DNA of 64,000 nt from Silene conica (lineage: Eukaryota; Streptophyta; Magnoliopsida; Caryophyllales; Caryophyllaceae), in contig CM055315.2 of NCBI GenBank assembly GCA_029255685.2, positions 54,527,358 through 54,591,357 on the forward strand. Reading direction: 5' to 3'. Numbering within the stretch: the first letter of the stretch is position 1; each line of letters opens with the position of its first letter. The position numbers and the translations under genes are program-made. The notes beneath the pieces are model-generated. The model worked only from the letters and a program-made list of their open reading frames with translations, had not been told where the DNA came from and made no database searches. Shown one piece after another: positions 37,536-48,400 of this stretch.

Positions 37536-38088
37536 TGTAACAACCCGACCCGCCACCGTCGTAACACAAACCCAATAAGATGGGTGTGCACTTTGGGGTC
37601 CGTTATTTGTCCTCACTTAAGCCCAAAAGCACAAGGCCTTGTTACTAAGTGGTGGGTGGAAGCTATTATAAATATATCACAAGCCTCACATTCTACCGAT
37701 GTGGGACAACTTTCTTCTCATACTCTTAGGGTGTTACAAACTCCCCCACTTAAAGAACACAACGTCCTCGTTGTGCCTTAAACCTTACCGCAGCCAAGCC
37801 CAGAATCCTCCCCCGCTAGGTGTGTGACCCGGGTACTCCCAACCACAGGCTCACCACACGGTCGCAGGGTCGCTCTGATACCATTTGTAACAACCCGACC
37901 CGCCACCGTCGTAACACAAACCCAATAAGATGGGTGTGCACTTTGGGGTCCGTTATTTGTCCTCACTTAAGCCCAAAAGCACAAGGCCTTGTTACTAAGT
38001 GGTGGGTGGAAGCTATTATAAATATATCACAAGCTTCACATTCTACCGATGTGGGACAACTTTCTTCTCATACTCTTAGAGTGTTACA
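37536..38088 (-). mobile_element. TRIM (miniature LTR retrotransposon), TSD TTTAA
   Basis: 553 bp: LTRs of 203 bp at 37536-37738 and 37886-38088 (both TGTAAC...GTTACA, nearly identical), and an internal region of only 147 bp. The internal region has a minus-strand PBS, TGGTATCAGAGC (37872-37883), and a PPT, AAGTGGGGGAGTT (37739-37751). TTTAA flanks it at 37531-37535 and 38089-38093. It encodes nothing; open frames crossing it are chance. It inserted into B's 5' LTR and must be moved in trans. The LTR contains a GTCCCACATCGG stretch that I associate with plant TRIMs. Confidence 0.94.
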
Positions 38089-38093
38089 TTTAA

Positions 38094-38779
38094 ACACAAT
38101 GATTAAGGTGTATTTAACATACTAATCACCCACACAACCACCTCCACTAGCCGGCCACATAATCCATAAAATGGATTTCATTTTACAAGTTTGTCAATTG
38201 TATAATTTGTATAACATGTGACATCTTATATGTCACATAGTAATAAAATTATCTTAATTTAAAAAAACATATAAATATTTATCGTATAAATAATATATAT
38301 ATAATTAAATAAATCATATTTATCAATTGACAAGTAATTCGAAATTACAAATATAAAATGATAATTTATCGTCAGTACGATTTACAACCTTTGTATTAAT
38401 TATAACCCGATTCATTCTAATTATGATATTATAAAATATCGTTTATTGTTTAACAATTGACACGTTTCCATTTTAAACATAAATCTTACTATAAGACTTA
38501 ACCTCTAATTTCTCGATATACGAGCTTAAGGAATATGAGCAAATCGTATCAATATACATTTGATCATTTTATCAATTAAGGGGATTGTCCTAAAGGTGTG
38601 ACCTAAAGGGATCAACTGACCACCACCGTCATACGACAGTAATGTTAAACTCTAGCTAGCCAATCATTACCGATTAATGTTGGTCAGTTGACTAATATAA
38701 ATCGTATCATCCCTTGCGCATTCTCGTCATGAGATTTAATTACGTGACCGCACTATTGTTGAGGACACATTTCCCAACA
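38094..38779 (-). repeat. 5' LTR of element B, piece 3 of 3
   Basis: Rest of B's 5' LTR, ending CCCAACA before the AAGTA duplication. Confidence 0.9.
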
Positions 38780-38784
38780 AAGTA

Positions 38785-38998
38785 TTTATAATATCACTCA
38801 AAAATTATGTACAAAAGCCTAACACCGAGTTTAGGAAATTTGCAACCATACTACTAAGGGTGCCTTTTTGTAAACCATTGTAATACATTCTCAAATTTTG
38901 GATCATGTTATTGCTAACAACTTCAGGTCTCAATACAATTCTTTCAAATCTGCTTATGTTCCTTGATAATGCTATTAATTGTCCCATTGATTAGAGCA
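38785..38998 (-). pseudogene. LINE-like 3' end with a short unidentified reading frame
   Basis: A 60-codon minus-strand frame (38987-38805, MGQLIALSRN... to ...SVLGFCT) followed by a short tail that, with element B removed, runs into CCTTTTACC and a poly(A) stretch (15980-16000). The poly(A) and lack of LTRs fit a 5'-truncated LINE or another retroposed transcript. I do not recognise the protein. The junction with the Gag fragment at about 38991-39000 is abrupt, with no clear target duplication. Confidence 0.4.
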
Positions 38999-39568
38999 CG
39001 CTTAAGTTTCGTTCCTCGAATGTCAGTCCCCTAACGACATCTTTGTCCAAGAGTATTTTTCCATCCTCGACTAATTGTATTATTCTCTCTTTAAGGGTTA
39101 TCCACTTCTCCAATGGATGACTCACGACCCTATGATATCGACAATATTTCTGATCGGTTGTACGTCTTACTTCACTTGGTCGTTTGCACTCGGGAAGCTC
39201 AATTACCTTCTTCTCCAAGAGATAATCCAACATACCGGCTAGATCGGAATCCGTAAAAGGATACGTCTTCTTCTCGAGCTCTTTCAAAGTTGGGCGTGAC
39301 TTTCGCTTATCCTTTGAATAGGTTGCCCCCTTCTTGCCTGTTTTAGGTCGACCCGAGATTTTCACCGAATTGGAAGTAGAAATCGTCATAACCTCCCTTG
39401 AAGTGCTACTGGACGCCTTGTCATTTTTCTTAAATTCTTTTCTTCCCAAGTTTGTTTCTAAATGAGTGAAGAGTCGTCCTCCATGACAAGCGATGTTAAT
39501 TTCCTTGTCGTGAGCTCGAGTGGCTAAGTCCTGGAATTTTCTTGGCTTGATGCCTTGGAGGATATAGA
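38991..39568 (-). pseudogene. Tat/Ogre-like Ty3 Gag fragment
   Basis: Minus-strand frame open from 39568 (no start, cut by the LTR at 39569) to a stop at 38991. It has LQGIKPRKFQDLATRAHDKE, typical of the Gag of Tat-lineage elements, and a later KYCRYHRVVSHPLEKW segment where the usual C-YHR-H-EKC motif has Trp in place of the last Cys. It differs clearly from the Athila Gags here. No protease follows. It is an old fragment that was the target of the element at 39569. Confidence 0.75.
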
Positions 39569-41205
39569 TGATTCCTGTCTATTTTATGATGTTTTACATC
39601 TATTTTCACACGCATTTTAGAGCTCATTTACGATGTTTTAGCCTTTATTTCCCAACTTTTGTCTACTTTCGTATTTTTATGATATTTTGCAGAATTATGA
39701 GGAAAAAGGCGATTTCAAAACAAATCCGTCCTCAAGTGATTTTTATGGCTAAGGACACGAAAGAACAAGCCTAGCGCACATTTCAAGGCCTGAAGATAGC
39801 ATAAGCAAAGATGCATATAGCAAAGAATCGATCCACGATGTTGCAGCCTATTTCGAATGGCTATATCTCGAGTTCTAGAGCTGATAATGGAGTGATTCTA
39901 GTTGGAGGTGAAAGCTTATCCTCTTAGCTTTCTAACGCCGCAAGAATCGCTTGATTACAATGAGTAACGAAGAAATGGCAGCTGTTTTAAAATCGACGCG
40001 GGATGTAGTCCCGACATCAGGTCAACCGACCTACTAATTGGGTCGACCGACCTCAGCGCAGACCCAGAAGTTTCCGCGAAGCCCATTAAAGTGTTTAGGT
40101 CATTAGGAAACTCCTTATTTCCGCCTATTTAAGCTGAATTACGTGATTAGGGTTATTGGTTCAGTCATATATCAAGTTTTCTACCTAGTTTTCTATCATA
40201 GAGTTACATCTAGTTTTAGTTTTAATCTTTCCATAATCATCAAACACTTTTCTTTAGTTTTATACATTGTTCATCATCAATCTTTCAACAATAATCAACA
40301 AAGCTTGTTCTTTTCTGCCTTAATCCTTATTTCCGGTAATTCCTCTCTTAATTTCTGTTTTATTATTGTTAGTTTATAATTATTGCATACGGTTAAGTTA
40401 GAATCCCAAACCTTTATTATTATTGCATGTTTAGATTGATGTTCTTTATAATTTCCATGTTTATTCCTATTTTTATTATTGTTTCAATAGTTATGAGTAG
40501 CTAATTTCATATGTTAGGATGTAGGGAGTAAATATGCATAGGTAGTATAATTCTCGAATCAACATGTCGCAGGCAGGAGGTCGACCGACCACCATTATAG
40601 GTCGGCCGACCGACTCGTGTTTGAATTCTGTTTCGCTTTTATTTGTAGACTATAATAACCTACAATGAGACCAAAAGGAGACTTGTAGGATGTTAGTAAT
40701 GACCTACCCAAGATTGAGAGATATGGGAAGGGCATTGGTTTACATCTTAAGACGGCCAGGTTACCCAAGACTGAAAGGTATGTGACCTAGAATTTAGGAA
40801 TCACCCTTATTGTTGACACCCAATAATTGTGAGACCTAGGAAATAATAGCATAGGCCGAAAGGAGCTATTAGGTAGCATAGACCTAAAGGATATGTTACA
40901 CCCCTTATGCGACTGCAATTCATGTTGACTTAGGATTTATACTATCTTAGCTATTTATTACCCAAACATCCTAGCATCTCTTTTATCATCATTTACACCT
41001 TTTTATTCAGTTTGTTCTTATCTTTCCTTTTAGACATAGTTGTTATCAATCAAATCAAAACCCCCCTTTTATTGTTACTTTATAGATTAAAAATTGGCAA
41101 ACAGAATTAACCTTGTCTCTCTGTGGTTCGACCCTTACTATCACTATCTATAGTTTTAGTTTGGTTTATAAATCTTATCTTTAACACCCACAACGACGGG
41201 TATCA
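39569..41205 (+). repeat. 5' LTR of the gag-only Athila element
   Basis: 1637 bp from TGATTCC to GGTATCA; same family as the solo LTR at 19302-20870. It contains palindrome pairs at 40020/40041 and 40579/40600. Open frames in it are chance. Confidence 0.88.
40020..40611. repeat. Two 21-bp-phased palindrome pairs in the LTR
   Basis: Pairs start at 40020/40041 and 40579/40600. The first member, GGTCAACCGACC, shows a one-base change consistent with CpG decay. Confidence 0.88.
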
Positions 41206-41210
41206 AATTT

Positions 41211-41228
41211 TGGCGCCGTTGCCGGGGA
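41211..41228 (+). other. Primer-binding site, gag-only Athila element
   Basis: TGGCGCCGTTGCCGGGGA, five bases after the 5' LTR, identical to the site at 35901-35918. Confidence 0.9.
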
Positions 41229-42186
41229 GACGGTATAATTTTGTTTGTAAATTTTTAGTTTATTTTTCTTGTCTTAAGGAACTTAGGTTCCTTAAGACCG
41301 TTACTTATCTTTTCTTCTAGTGTTGTTTTCTGCATATTAGAAGACAGGTTTTTGAGAGGAAGACTTGAGTACTCTCAGTGCTATTGCAATCATGTCTACT
41401 ATTTCTGGTAATCTTCATCCAGCAGCACACCACCTTCCACAGGAATTTACTCTCCCCTTTGAAATTCGTCTTTCCTATATCGAATTGGTGGAGCAAAAAC
41501 AGTTTGCAGGTCTACCGGATGAAGATCCTTTGAAGCATTTGGAGCTATTTACAGATTATTGTTGTTCCATACCCATACCGGCTGGAGTGGCGCAAGATGA
41601 GGTTAAGGAGAAGTTGTTTCTTTTCTCCTTGAAAGATTCTGCGCGTGAATGGATTCGCTACCTTGATAAGGTAGCGGCTAGAGTTACAGATTGGACATCT
41701 CTAGCATTGGCTTTCTGCAAACAGTACATTTCGCCAGCGAAAACCAATGCTATGAGAGTTCAAATTTTTATGTTCCAGCAAGGACTTGATGAGGAATTTC
41801 ATGAAGCGTGGGCCCGTTTTAAGAAGTTGGTTCGATCCGTTCCTCACCACGGCTTTGAGGAGTGGTACCTTTGCAACCAATTCTATAACTCTTTGTATGA
41901 TGACTACAAAGCCATCCTTAATTCAGCTACAAACGGTGGATTCCATAATGTAGCTTATGACAAGGGTTGGGATTTTATTGAGGAGTTGGCGGTTCATAGA
42001 ACTGAAAATGGAAATTCACGTGGGAATTCAATGAAAACAAGTATTGAAATAAGTCATGTTGCCGCACTTGAAACATCCAATAACGCCCGTTCCGAAGAAC
42101 TTGAGAAAGCTTATGAGGGACCAACCCCGAAGGATGATTCTGCCGTAGTTCAGAACGAAGAAACTGATCCCGTGCACAGGTCAGAA

Positions 42187-42312
42187 GGTCGACCGACCAC
42201 AACATCAGGCCGACCGACCTCGACACCTGACGTGAGATTAGTTTCTGCAGAACAGAAAAATTTCGATAATACAGCACCTGGTCGATCGACCAGGTTACCA
42301 GGTCGACCGACC
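42187..42312. repeat. Two 21-bp-phased palindrome pairs in gag
   Basis: Motifs start at 42187/42208 and 42280/42301. GGTCGATCGACC at 42280 is a perfect palindrome and changes GRPT to GRST. Confidence 0.9.
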
Positions 42313-42669
42313 GCGTTACCTGAGCACATTGTGGGTTCGCCTCCTGAGCTACCTGACTCTCCTCTCATAAATGCCTCGACGGAGATTCTGAAGTTAAAAG
42401 AGCCAAAGATTGTTGATTCTGCGACAAGCATTGCAGTCCCGTATCCGGATCATTTGGAGAAAGTAAAATTGGAGCATCAGTTCGGAAAAATCTTGGAGAT
42501 CGTCAAGGGCCTTGAGCTTAAGAGAAAATTGGAGGACCATCCTATTATTTCTGTTGCTGCAGATCATGGTAAAGAGGGCATAGGAGATCCTGGTGATACT
42601 AGTGAGACAAAATTAGAGCAAGTTGCTGAAGAAGATAGGTCGGGCAAAGTAAAGAAGCGTGCCATAGCA

Positions 42670-42674
42670 TACGC
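42670..42674. repeat. Target-site duplication TACGC of the Copia element (partner 59735-59739)
   Basis: TACGC flanks the TGTTGGAG start at 42675 and the CCCCACA end at 59734. It shows that the LTR begins at 42675 and not at the second TGTTGGGG at 42749. Confidence 0.92.
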
Positions 42675-43750
42675 TGTTGGAGCTTGTGTCCTCCACATGT
42701 AGTGTGATAACGTCATTGCACATACCCTTGTACGGACAAGTGGGAGATTGTTGGGGCTGGTGTCCTTGACAATTAAGTAAAATGACTTATTAAATCTCTT
42801 TAAGGATCACAAGGGCATACTTTTGTATTATTACCAGTTGATCCACGTTTATCAATAACGGTTGGCTTGCTAGATAAGTTTGACGTTATTGTCATACGGA
42901 CGGCGGTGATCAACTGGTCCCTATACGTCACACCTATAGGACACGTTTGAGAGATGTGAAGGTATGAAAATACAGTCACATTTATGCCGGATATGACTAA
43001 ACAGTTAGTCAGAGGTATTGACTATTAAATTAGTCAATAAGATGTTGAGATTATTATTTAATACGGATTAAATAATTTTAGCTAATACGGATTACATGAT
43101 TAATTCGTAAATTAAGTATAAACGGTTATATTTAATTAAATATTGTATTCGCGTATTAATATAAACAGTTATATTAATTTGGGTAATTATACAATTCGTA
43201 TTTTGTTAGACCATTATTAATATATCGACTGTATTAATATCTGATAACATGTTACGATTTATAATTAAAAATACCGCGAACAACTTAAAGCTAAATGGGC
43301 CGAATCACGCATTGGAATAAGGTAAGAGTCGAAAGCCCACTCCTACCCGACATCCAATTTCGGCCGACCTAGAGACTACATAAGGAGAGTCCTTCTCCTT
43401 ATGTCAGTTACTCTTGTTGCACTGATTAATATAATCTCAAGGTAAAATTAGGGTTTTGAGAGCTTTCTTCTCCCAAAACCTCAGTTCTCACATCTAAAAC
43501 GTAAATAGCTCTCCCAATATTGCAAGGCAGTTGGAGAGGATTTCTAGCACACGCGGCCACGTCTCATTCTAAGTCTTGGGTGCAAGTTATAGGACGGAAT
43601 TTGTGTTAATTCCTGTTCTTAGGCCTTTTGCGCGAGGACTAAAGGTTGTACTTCTTTTCTTATCTTTTTAATCTTATGACCATATTCACGATTGTATTTT
43701 TTCATTATAATCCTACAAGTTTAGGGCGAATAAGCGTTTTATTCCCCACA
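42675..43750 (+). repeat. 5' LTR of the Copia element, with a second PPT-LTR boundary inside
   Basis: 1076 bp. At 42749, 74 bp in, the LTR repeats its own boundary: CTTGTACGGACAAGTGGGAG followed by TGTTGGGGCT, nearly the sequence at the true 3' LTR border (50291-50323). An inverted repeat with an 11-bp stem lies at 43378-43404. Confidence 0.92.
43378..43404. other. Perfect inverted repeat in the Copia LTR
   Basis: ACATAAGGAGA, five bases (GTCCT), then TCTCCTTATGT. The same hairpin is kept in the 3' LTR at 59362-59388. Possibly an RNA structure near the transcript start, but its place relative to U3/R is unknown. Confidence 0.7.
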
Positions 43751-43752
43751 AG

Positions 43753-43770
43753 TGGTATCAGAGCCAGGTT
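43753..43770 (+). other. Primer-binding site of the Copia element
   Basis: TGGTATCAGAGCCAGGTT, two bases after the 5' LTR, 18 bases complementary to initiator-Met tRNA. Confidence 0.94.
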
Positions 43771-45493
43771 ATGAAATTTTACAATTGTGTCTTTCATAAG
43801 TTTTAAAAATTTTAGAAAACCGTGCACTCTGCCCTGGCACTCGATCGAGTCTCTGTTGCACTCGATCGAGTGCCCTTGTACCAGGCCTCGTGCGTGTGCT
43901 TTTGTGTTGTAATCGATCTTGTTTTCGATTCTAATTCGCATATTGTTATTTAATCGATATTTTTAGCAATATGTGGTTCTTTTGTTGTTTTTATTTTTGA
44001 TTTTCATGTTTTATATCAAAAGATAAAAACTTGTTTAGATTTAAAGTGCAGCGTTTGCGTTTTAACGAGTCACTCGATCGAGCCCCTGCTGCACTCGATC
44101 GAGTGACACTGACACTCGATCGAGTGCCTCTGTTGCTCGGTCGAGTGCTCTTCTTTCAGGCTATCTTTTTCGAAAATAACTTGTTTTCTTATTTTCACAT
44201 GGCTTAAAATAATATACTGTATACGGAAATAGTATATTATTTAGTGAAACGGTTCACCCTCGTTTGATACATATTGTTTTAAAACAGTTTAAAATAATGG
44301 ATTATATGTTTATTAAAATTGGTGATTAAAGCGGTATAGTCACATAATTTTAATCTTAAAAGGTGGTTTGGTATAAATTTATTAATCATAATAACAGTAT
44401 TATGTCATGTATAAATTTTATTTAGTTGATGCATTTTATTTATCGTCTTGTGAATGCCTTGAATGCTTTCAATAACGTATTTAATTTTTGCAAACGGTTG
44501 TAACTTAGTGTGGCCTTAGAAGATTGTGTTACCGTAATGATGGGACACAGTCTTGCTTGTAATTTTGAGATTTTGAATCTCCGTTTTGGGTTTTTGCCAT
44601 GTAATTACTTTTGTATTTAAATTAGAATGTATCTAGGACTACTTTTGTAATTTAAATCAGTAATTTTGTGAAGACCAAAGACAAGACGGAGACCGGATGC
44701 TCACTCCCGCTGCAAGGACCAAGATGGAACATCAAGACAAGCTTCTAGGGTCCAACGGTGGATTCCAAGTTGTTTTATGTTTATTTTGGTAGGATAGGCC
44801 ACACTAGGACTTTTATTTACGTTTATTGCATTTATCTTTATGCTTTCATCGATAATAGCTTGCATCATATTCCGCCTAAAAACCAAACCACCTATATCAT
44901 GCCTGAAAACTGACTCATGTAGAGGTCACGCGTTAGTTTTCTGTGACAATACAGATGTCACATGTCAATTGCTAAGCCATCACTTTATTTAATTCATTCA
45001 CGCAAATGCTAGTTTTTAGTTCACTTAAATATGGTTAAATAAAAGTTGATGGGGTCTTCCTCGTATAACCAAAAATTGAGATTAGTCTTTATAAATCAGC
45101 CTCCCATGAATCCCTTCTTCGTCGGTAGGCATAATATGACCCCTTCTACGTCGGGTAAGTGGGAACAGATGATTTATTTTATCTCAACATCATGGTCACT
45201 CGATAATATCTAGTGACTGAGATGGACTAATAGATAGGATATACGGAAATCTATCGACCAAAAGTTCCAACGATTGGAATTAGCCAAACTGTGGGCTTAT
45301 CAATATACGGAAATTGAGTCTTGGGATCGTTTATATAATTCTTGAGGGAGATCAATTATATAAATGCATGAGTCTACGAGTTTAAATTCAATTTAATATA
45401 GACTTAAATCACAACAATGAGTTGCTTATATGGTTTTGTTTTATCTTCTTTTTCAGTGTAGAACACGTTCATTAAAACTGCTGTATAACTAAA
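43771..45493 (+). other. Copia leader between PBS and gag
   Basis: 1.7 kb of untranslated leader. It carries two clusters of CACTCGATCGAGTG palindromes and, nearer gag (about 45060-45360), the block shared with the gag-only elements. No gene is supported here. Confidence 0.8.
43838..44147. repeat. 21-bp-phased CACTCGATCGAGTG palindromes in the Copia leader
   Basis: Motifs start at 43838 and 43859, then 44071, 44092, 44113 and 44134; all steps within clusters are exactly 21 bp. Most are the 14-bp perfect palindrome or differ by one or two bases (TGCTCGGTCGAGTG at 44134). The spacer bases differ between copies. Confidence 0.92.
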
Positions 45494-48400
45494 ATGGCTG
45501 GTGAAGACCCAATGCCAAGTGCCAAGCTAGCACGTGAATCCTGGCTAAAGGCCTTCATGGACTCCATGAATCAGTCAACTAGACTGAGGAATGATGGGTC
45601 AAACTTCTCTGACTGGGAGGCAGCACTACGGAATGCTGCCATTGCTGACGGAAAGCTTAAGTATTTAACTGAGCCCATTCCGGCACACCCAGGAACTGGA
45701 GCTAGAGCCAACGAAATTCGCGCCCATAGCGATTTCGTTATGGAAGCGGGTGCGATAAAGAACGTACTCATCTATGCAATGGAATCAAATTTGCAAAGAC
45801 GCTTCATATCCCATGGTGCAAACAAGATTTTCACCACGCTCTCTAACGAATTCTCCAAGGCTCCGAGAATCGTTTCTTATGAGCATACATGTCGCTTCTT
45901 TGAAGCGAAACTTCAGAAGGGCCAAGCTGTTAGCCCACATATTCTCAACATGATTGAGAATATCGAGAAACTGGAGACCCTGAACTGCAAAATCAGTATG
46001 AACATAATCGTTGATCGTATGCTTCATTCGCTTCATGATGGGTTCGCCCTCATTAGGGCCAACTATTACATGAACGACATGAAGAAGACTCCTCATGAGC
46101 TCCACTCCCTTCTCGTACAGACCGAGAAGGATCTGAAATTAAGTGGGAGCATGAAGCAGGATGTTCTCATGATCTCCAGTAAGGGAAAGGGTAAAGGGAA
46201 GGCTAAAGCTCAGGGCGACCTAGCAGTAGGTAAGCCCAGGTTCAAGAAACCAGGATTTACTAAGAGTGGGCCAGGTGAGTCGAGCAACTCACAGGGCAAG
46301 ATAAAGAGCAAGGATACAAGCATGGAATGTCACCATTGCCACAAGACTGGGCATTGGAGGCGCTCATGCCCCGTGTATCGCGAGGACATTAAGGCAGGCC
46401 GTGTTACTCCTGTTGGTATGTCTTCTTCTTCTTTTATTCACATGATTGAGATTAACCATGCAAGTTGCGGAACTTGGGTACTTGATACTGGTTGTGGTTC
46501 TCATCTATGTAATCATGTGCAGGGCCTCCGAAACCAAGAACCCCTAATCAAGGGTGAGGTGGACCTGCGTGTCGAGAATGGAGCACGCGTTGCTGCAGTC
46601 TCGAAGGGAACATACGTGATCCAGCTTCCAAGTGGATTCGAGTTATTTTTATATAACTGTTATTATGTTCCTAGTTTGTCCAAAAACATTATTTCAGTTT
46701 CTGCACTTGACAAACTCGGCTTTTCATTTGTAATAGAGAATAATAGCTGTATTTTCTCCTTACACAATATGATTTATGGCAAGGCAGTTTCCATGAATGG
46801 AATTTATGTTTTAGATCAAACTACCGAGATATTACATGTGAATAACAAGAGATTAAAGGTAGGTGACAAAGATCAAACTTACCTATGGCATTGTCGTATG
46901 GGACACATAAATGAGAAACGCGTAAAACAGCTCATACAGAATGGAGCTATATCGCCCTTTGATTTCGAATCATATGGCACGTGTGAATCATGTCTCATTG
47001 GCAAAATGACTCGTATTTCCTTCAAAGGTGTTGGAATGCGCGTTGCCGACCTATTAGGACTCATACATACAGACGTATGTGGCCCTATGTCGATCAACGC
47101 ACGAGAAGGCTATAGGTATTTCATCACTTTCACGGATGATTTGAGTAGATATGGCTATGTCTACTTGATGAAACATAAAAGTGAATCCTTTGACAAGTTC
47201 AAAGAATACCAGAATCGGGTACAGAACCAGCTGGGTAGAAAGATTAAAGCACTACGTTCGGATCGTGGTGGTGAGTATCTTTCACACGAGTTTGATCAAC
47301 ACCTTAAAGACTGTGGTATCGTGCTACAGTTGACTCCACCTGGAACACCACAATTAAATGGTGTGTCCGAACGGAGAAATCGAACTCTACTCGATATGGT
47401 TCGATCCATGATGAGTCACACCGTTGTGCCTGATTCATTGTGGGGCTATGCTCTTTTGTCGGCCGCTCTAATACTTAACCGAAGTCCGTCTAAAGCTGTT
47501 GACAAGACTCCATACGAATTATGGAAGGGAACGGTCCCTAACTTGTCCTTTATTCGGGTTTGGGGCTGCGAGGCTTATGTCAAGTGGAGACACGAGGATA
47601 AGCTCGGCCCGCGATCGGTCAAGACATACTTTATAGGATATCCAAAGGGAACTTTTGGTCATTACTTCTACTCGCCTACCGAACAATGTGTTTTTGTTGC
47701 GGCTAGTGCGACGTTCTTAGAGAAAGAATTTCTCGAGAACAAGTCGAGTAATAGAACCTTCGAGTTATTGGAGGTTCAAGAACCAACTACCGAGCAACCA
47801 TTGGAGGAAACAGTTCCTTCAACCGAGGCTGCGGTAGATATTCCTGAGGAACCTAGGAGGTCGGGAAGAGTCTCTATTCCACCGGACAGATACATTGGTA
47901 TGGTCGAGGAACACGATACAGATGACGTCTTACTCCTAGAGGGTAATGAACCCACAACCTATAAAGGTGCCATGACCAGTTCTGACTCAAAGCTATGGCT
48001 AGAAGCCATGCAATCCGAGATGGACTCCATGTATGAGAACAACGTGTGGGATCTTGTGGACCTACCTGCAAAGGTACGTCCCCTTCAATGCAAATGGCTT
48101 TACAAAATAAAGCATGCCGTGGAAGGACAACAAGATATCCACAAGGCTAGACTAGTTGCTAAAGGTTTCACCCAAGTGCCAGGCTTGCACTACGATGAGA
48201 TCTTTGCACCCGTAGTCATGCTACGTTCCATTCGGATTATCTTAGCGATCGCCGCATTTCATGACTATGAAATATGGCAAATGGGCGTTAAAACCGCCTT
48301 CTTAAACGGTTATTTGGAGGAAGAGTTGTACATGGTACAACCTGAGGGTTTTATCGATCCAGCACATCCTAAGAAAGTTTGCAAGCTTAAGCGTTCCATC

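Larger units (their letters stand above)
16006..38779 (-). mobile_element. Gag-only Copia-type element, copy B, carrying three nested insertions
   Basis: Same family as A and C but more diverged. LTRs are 16006-17244 (3', 1239 bp) and a split 5' LTR (24663-24884, 37207-37535, 38094-38779; 1237 bp in sum). Inside are a solo LTR at 19302-20870, an Athila element at 24885-37201 and a TRIM at 37536-38088. Gag carries a premature stop. Without the insertions the element is about 8.3 kb, like A and C. It is the oldest of the three copies. Confidence 0.92.
41392..42674 (+). pseudogene. gag: Athila-type Gag, split by the Copia insertion (first exon-like part)
   Basis: Starts at ATG 41392 (an upstream in-frame TTG at 41365 sits in a context shared with the Athila element) and follows that element's Gag: LPDEDPLKHL, FLFSLKDSAREW, DWTSLALAF, EAWARFKKLVRS, NQFYNSLYDDYK. 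A variable part with GRPT peptides lies near residues 266-307. After the conserved EIVKGLEL the protein leaves the Athila pattern: instead of the protease-proximal segment it runs into a charged region of about 60 residues. The frame is broken at 42674 by the Copia insertion and resumes at 59740, ending at 59857. Before that insertion it was one intact Gag of about 467 residues. Confidence 0.88.

Noticed and set aside
37584-38125. Open frames over the TRIM
   Set aside because: The TRIM is a 553-bp element with PBS and PPT; the frames cross LTR borders and have no domain.
42749-43750. TGTTGGGG at 42749 as the start of the Copia LTR
   Set aside because: The target duplication TACGC and the pairing of 3' LTR parts place the start at 42675; 42749 is an internal repeat of the border.
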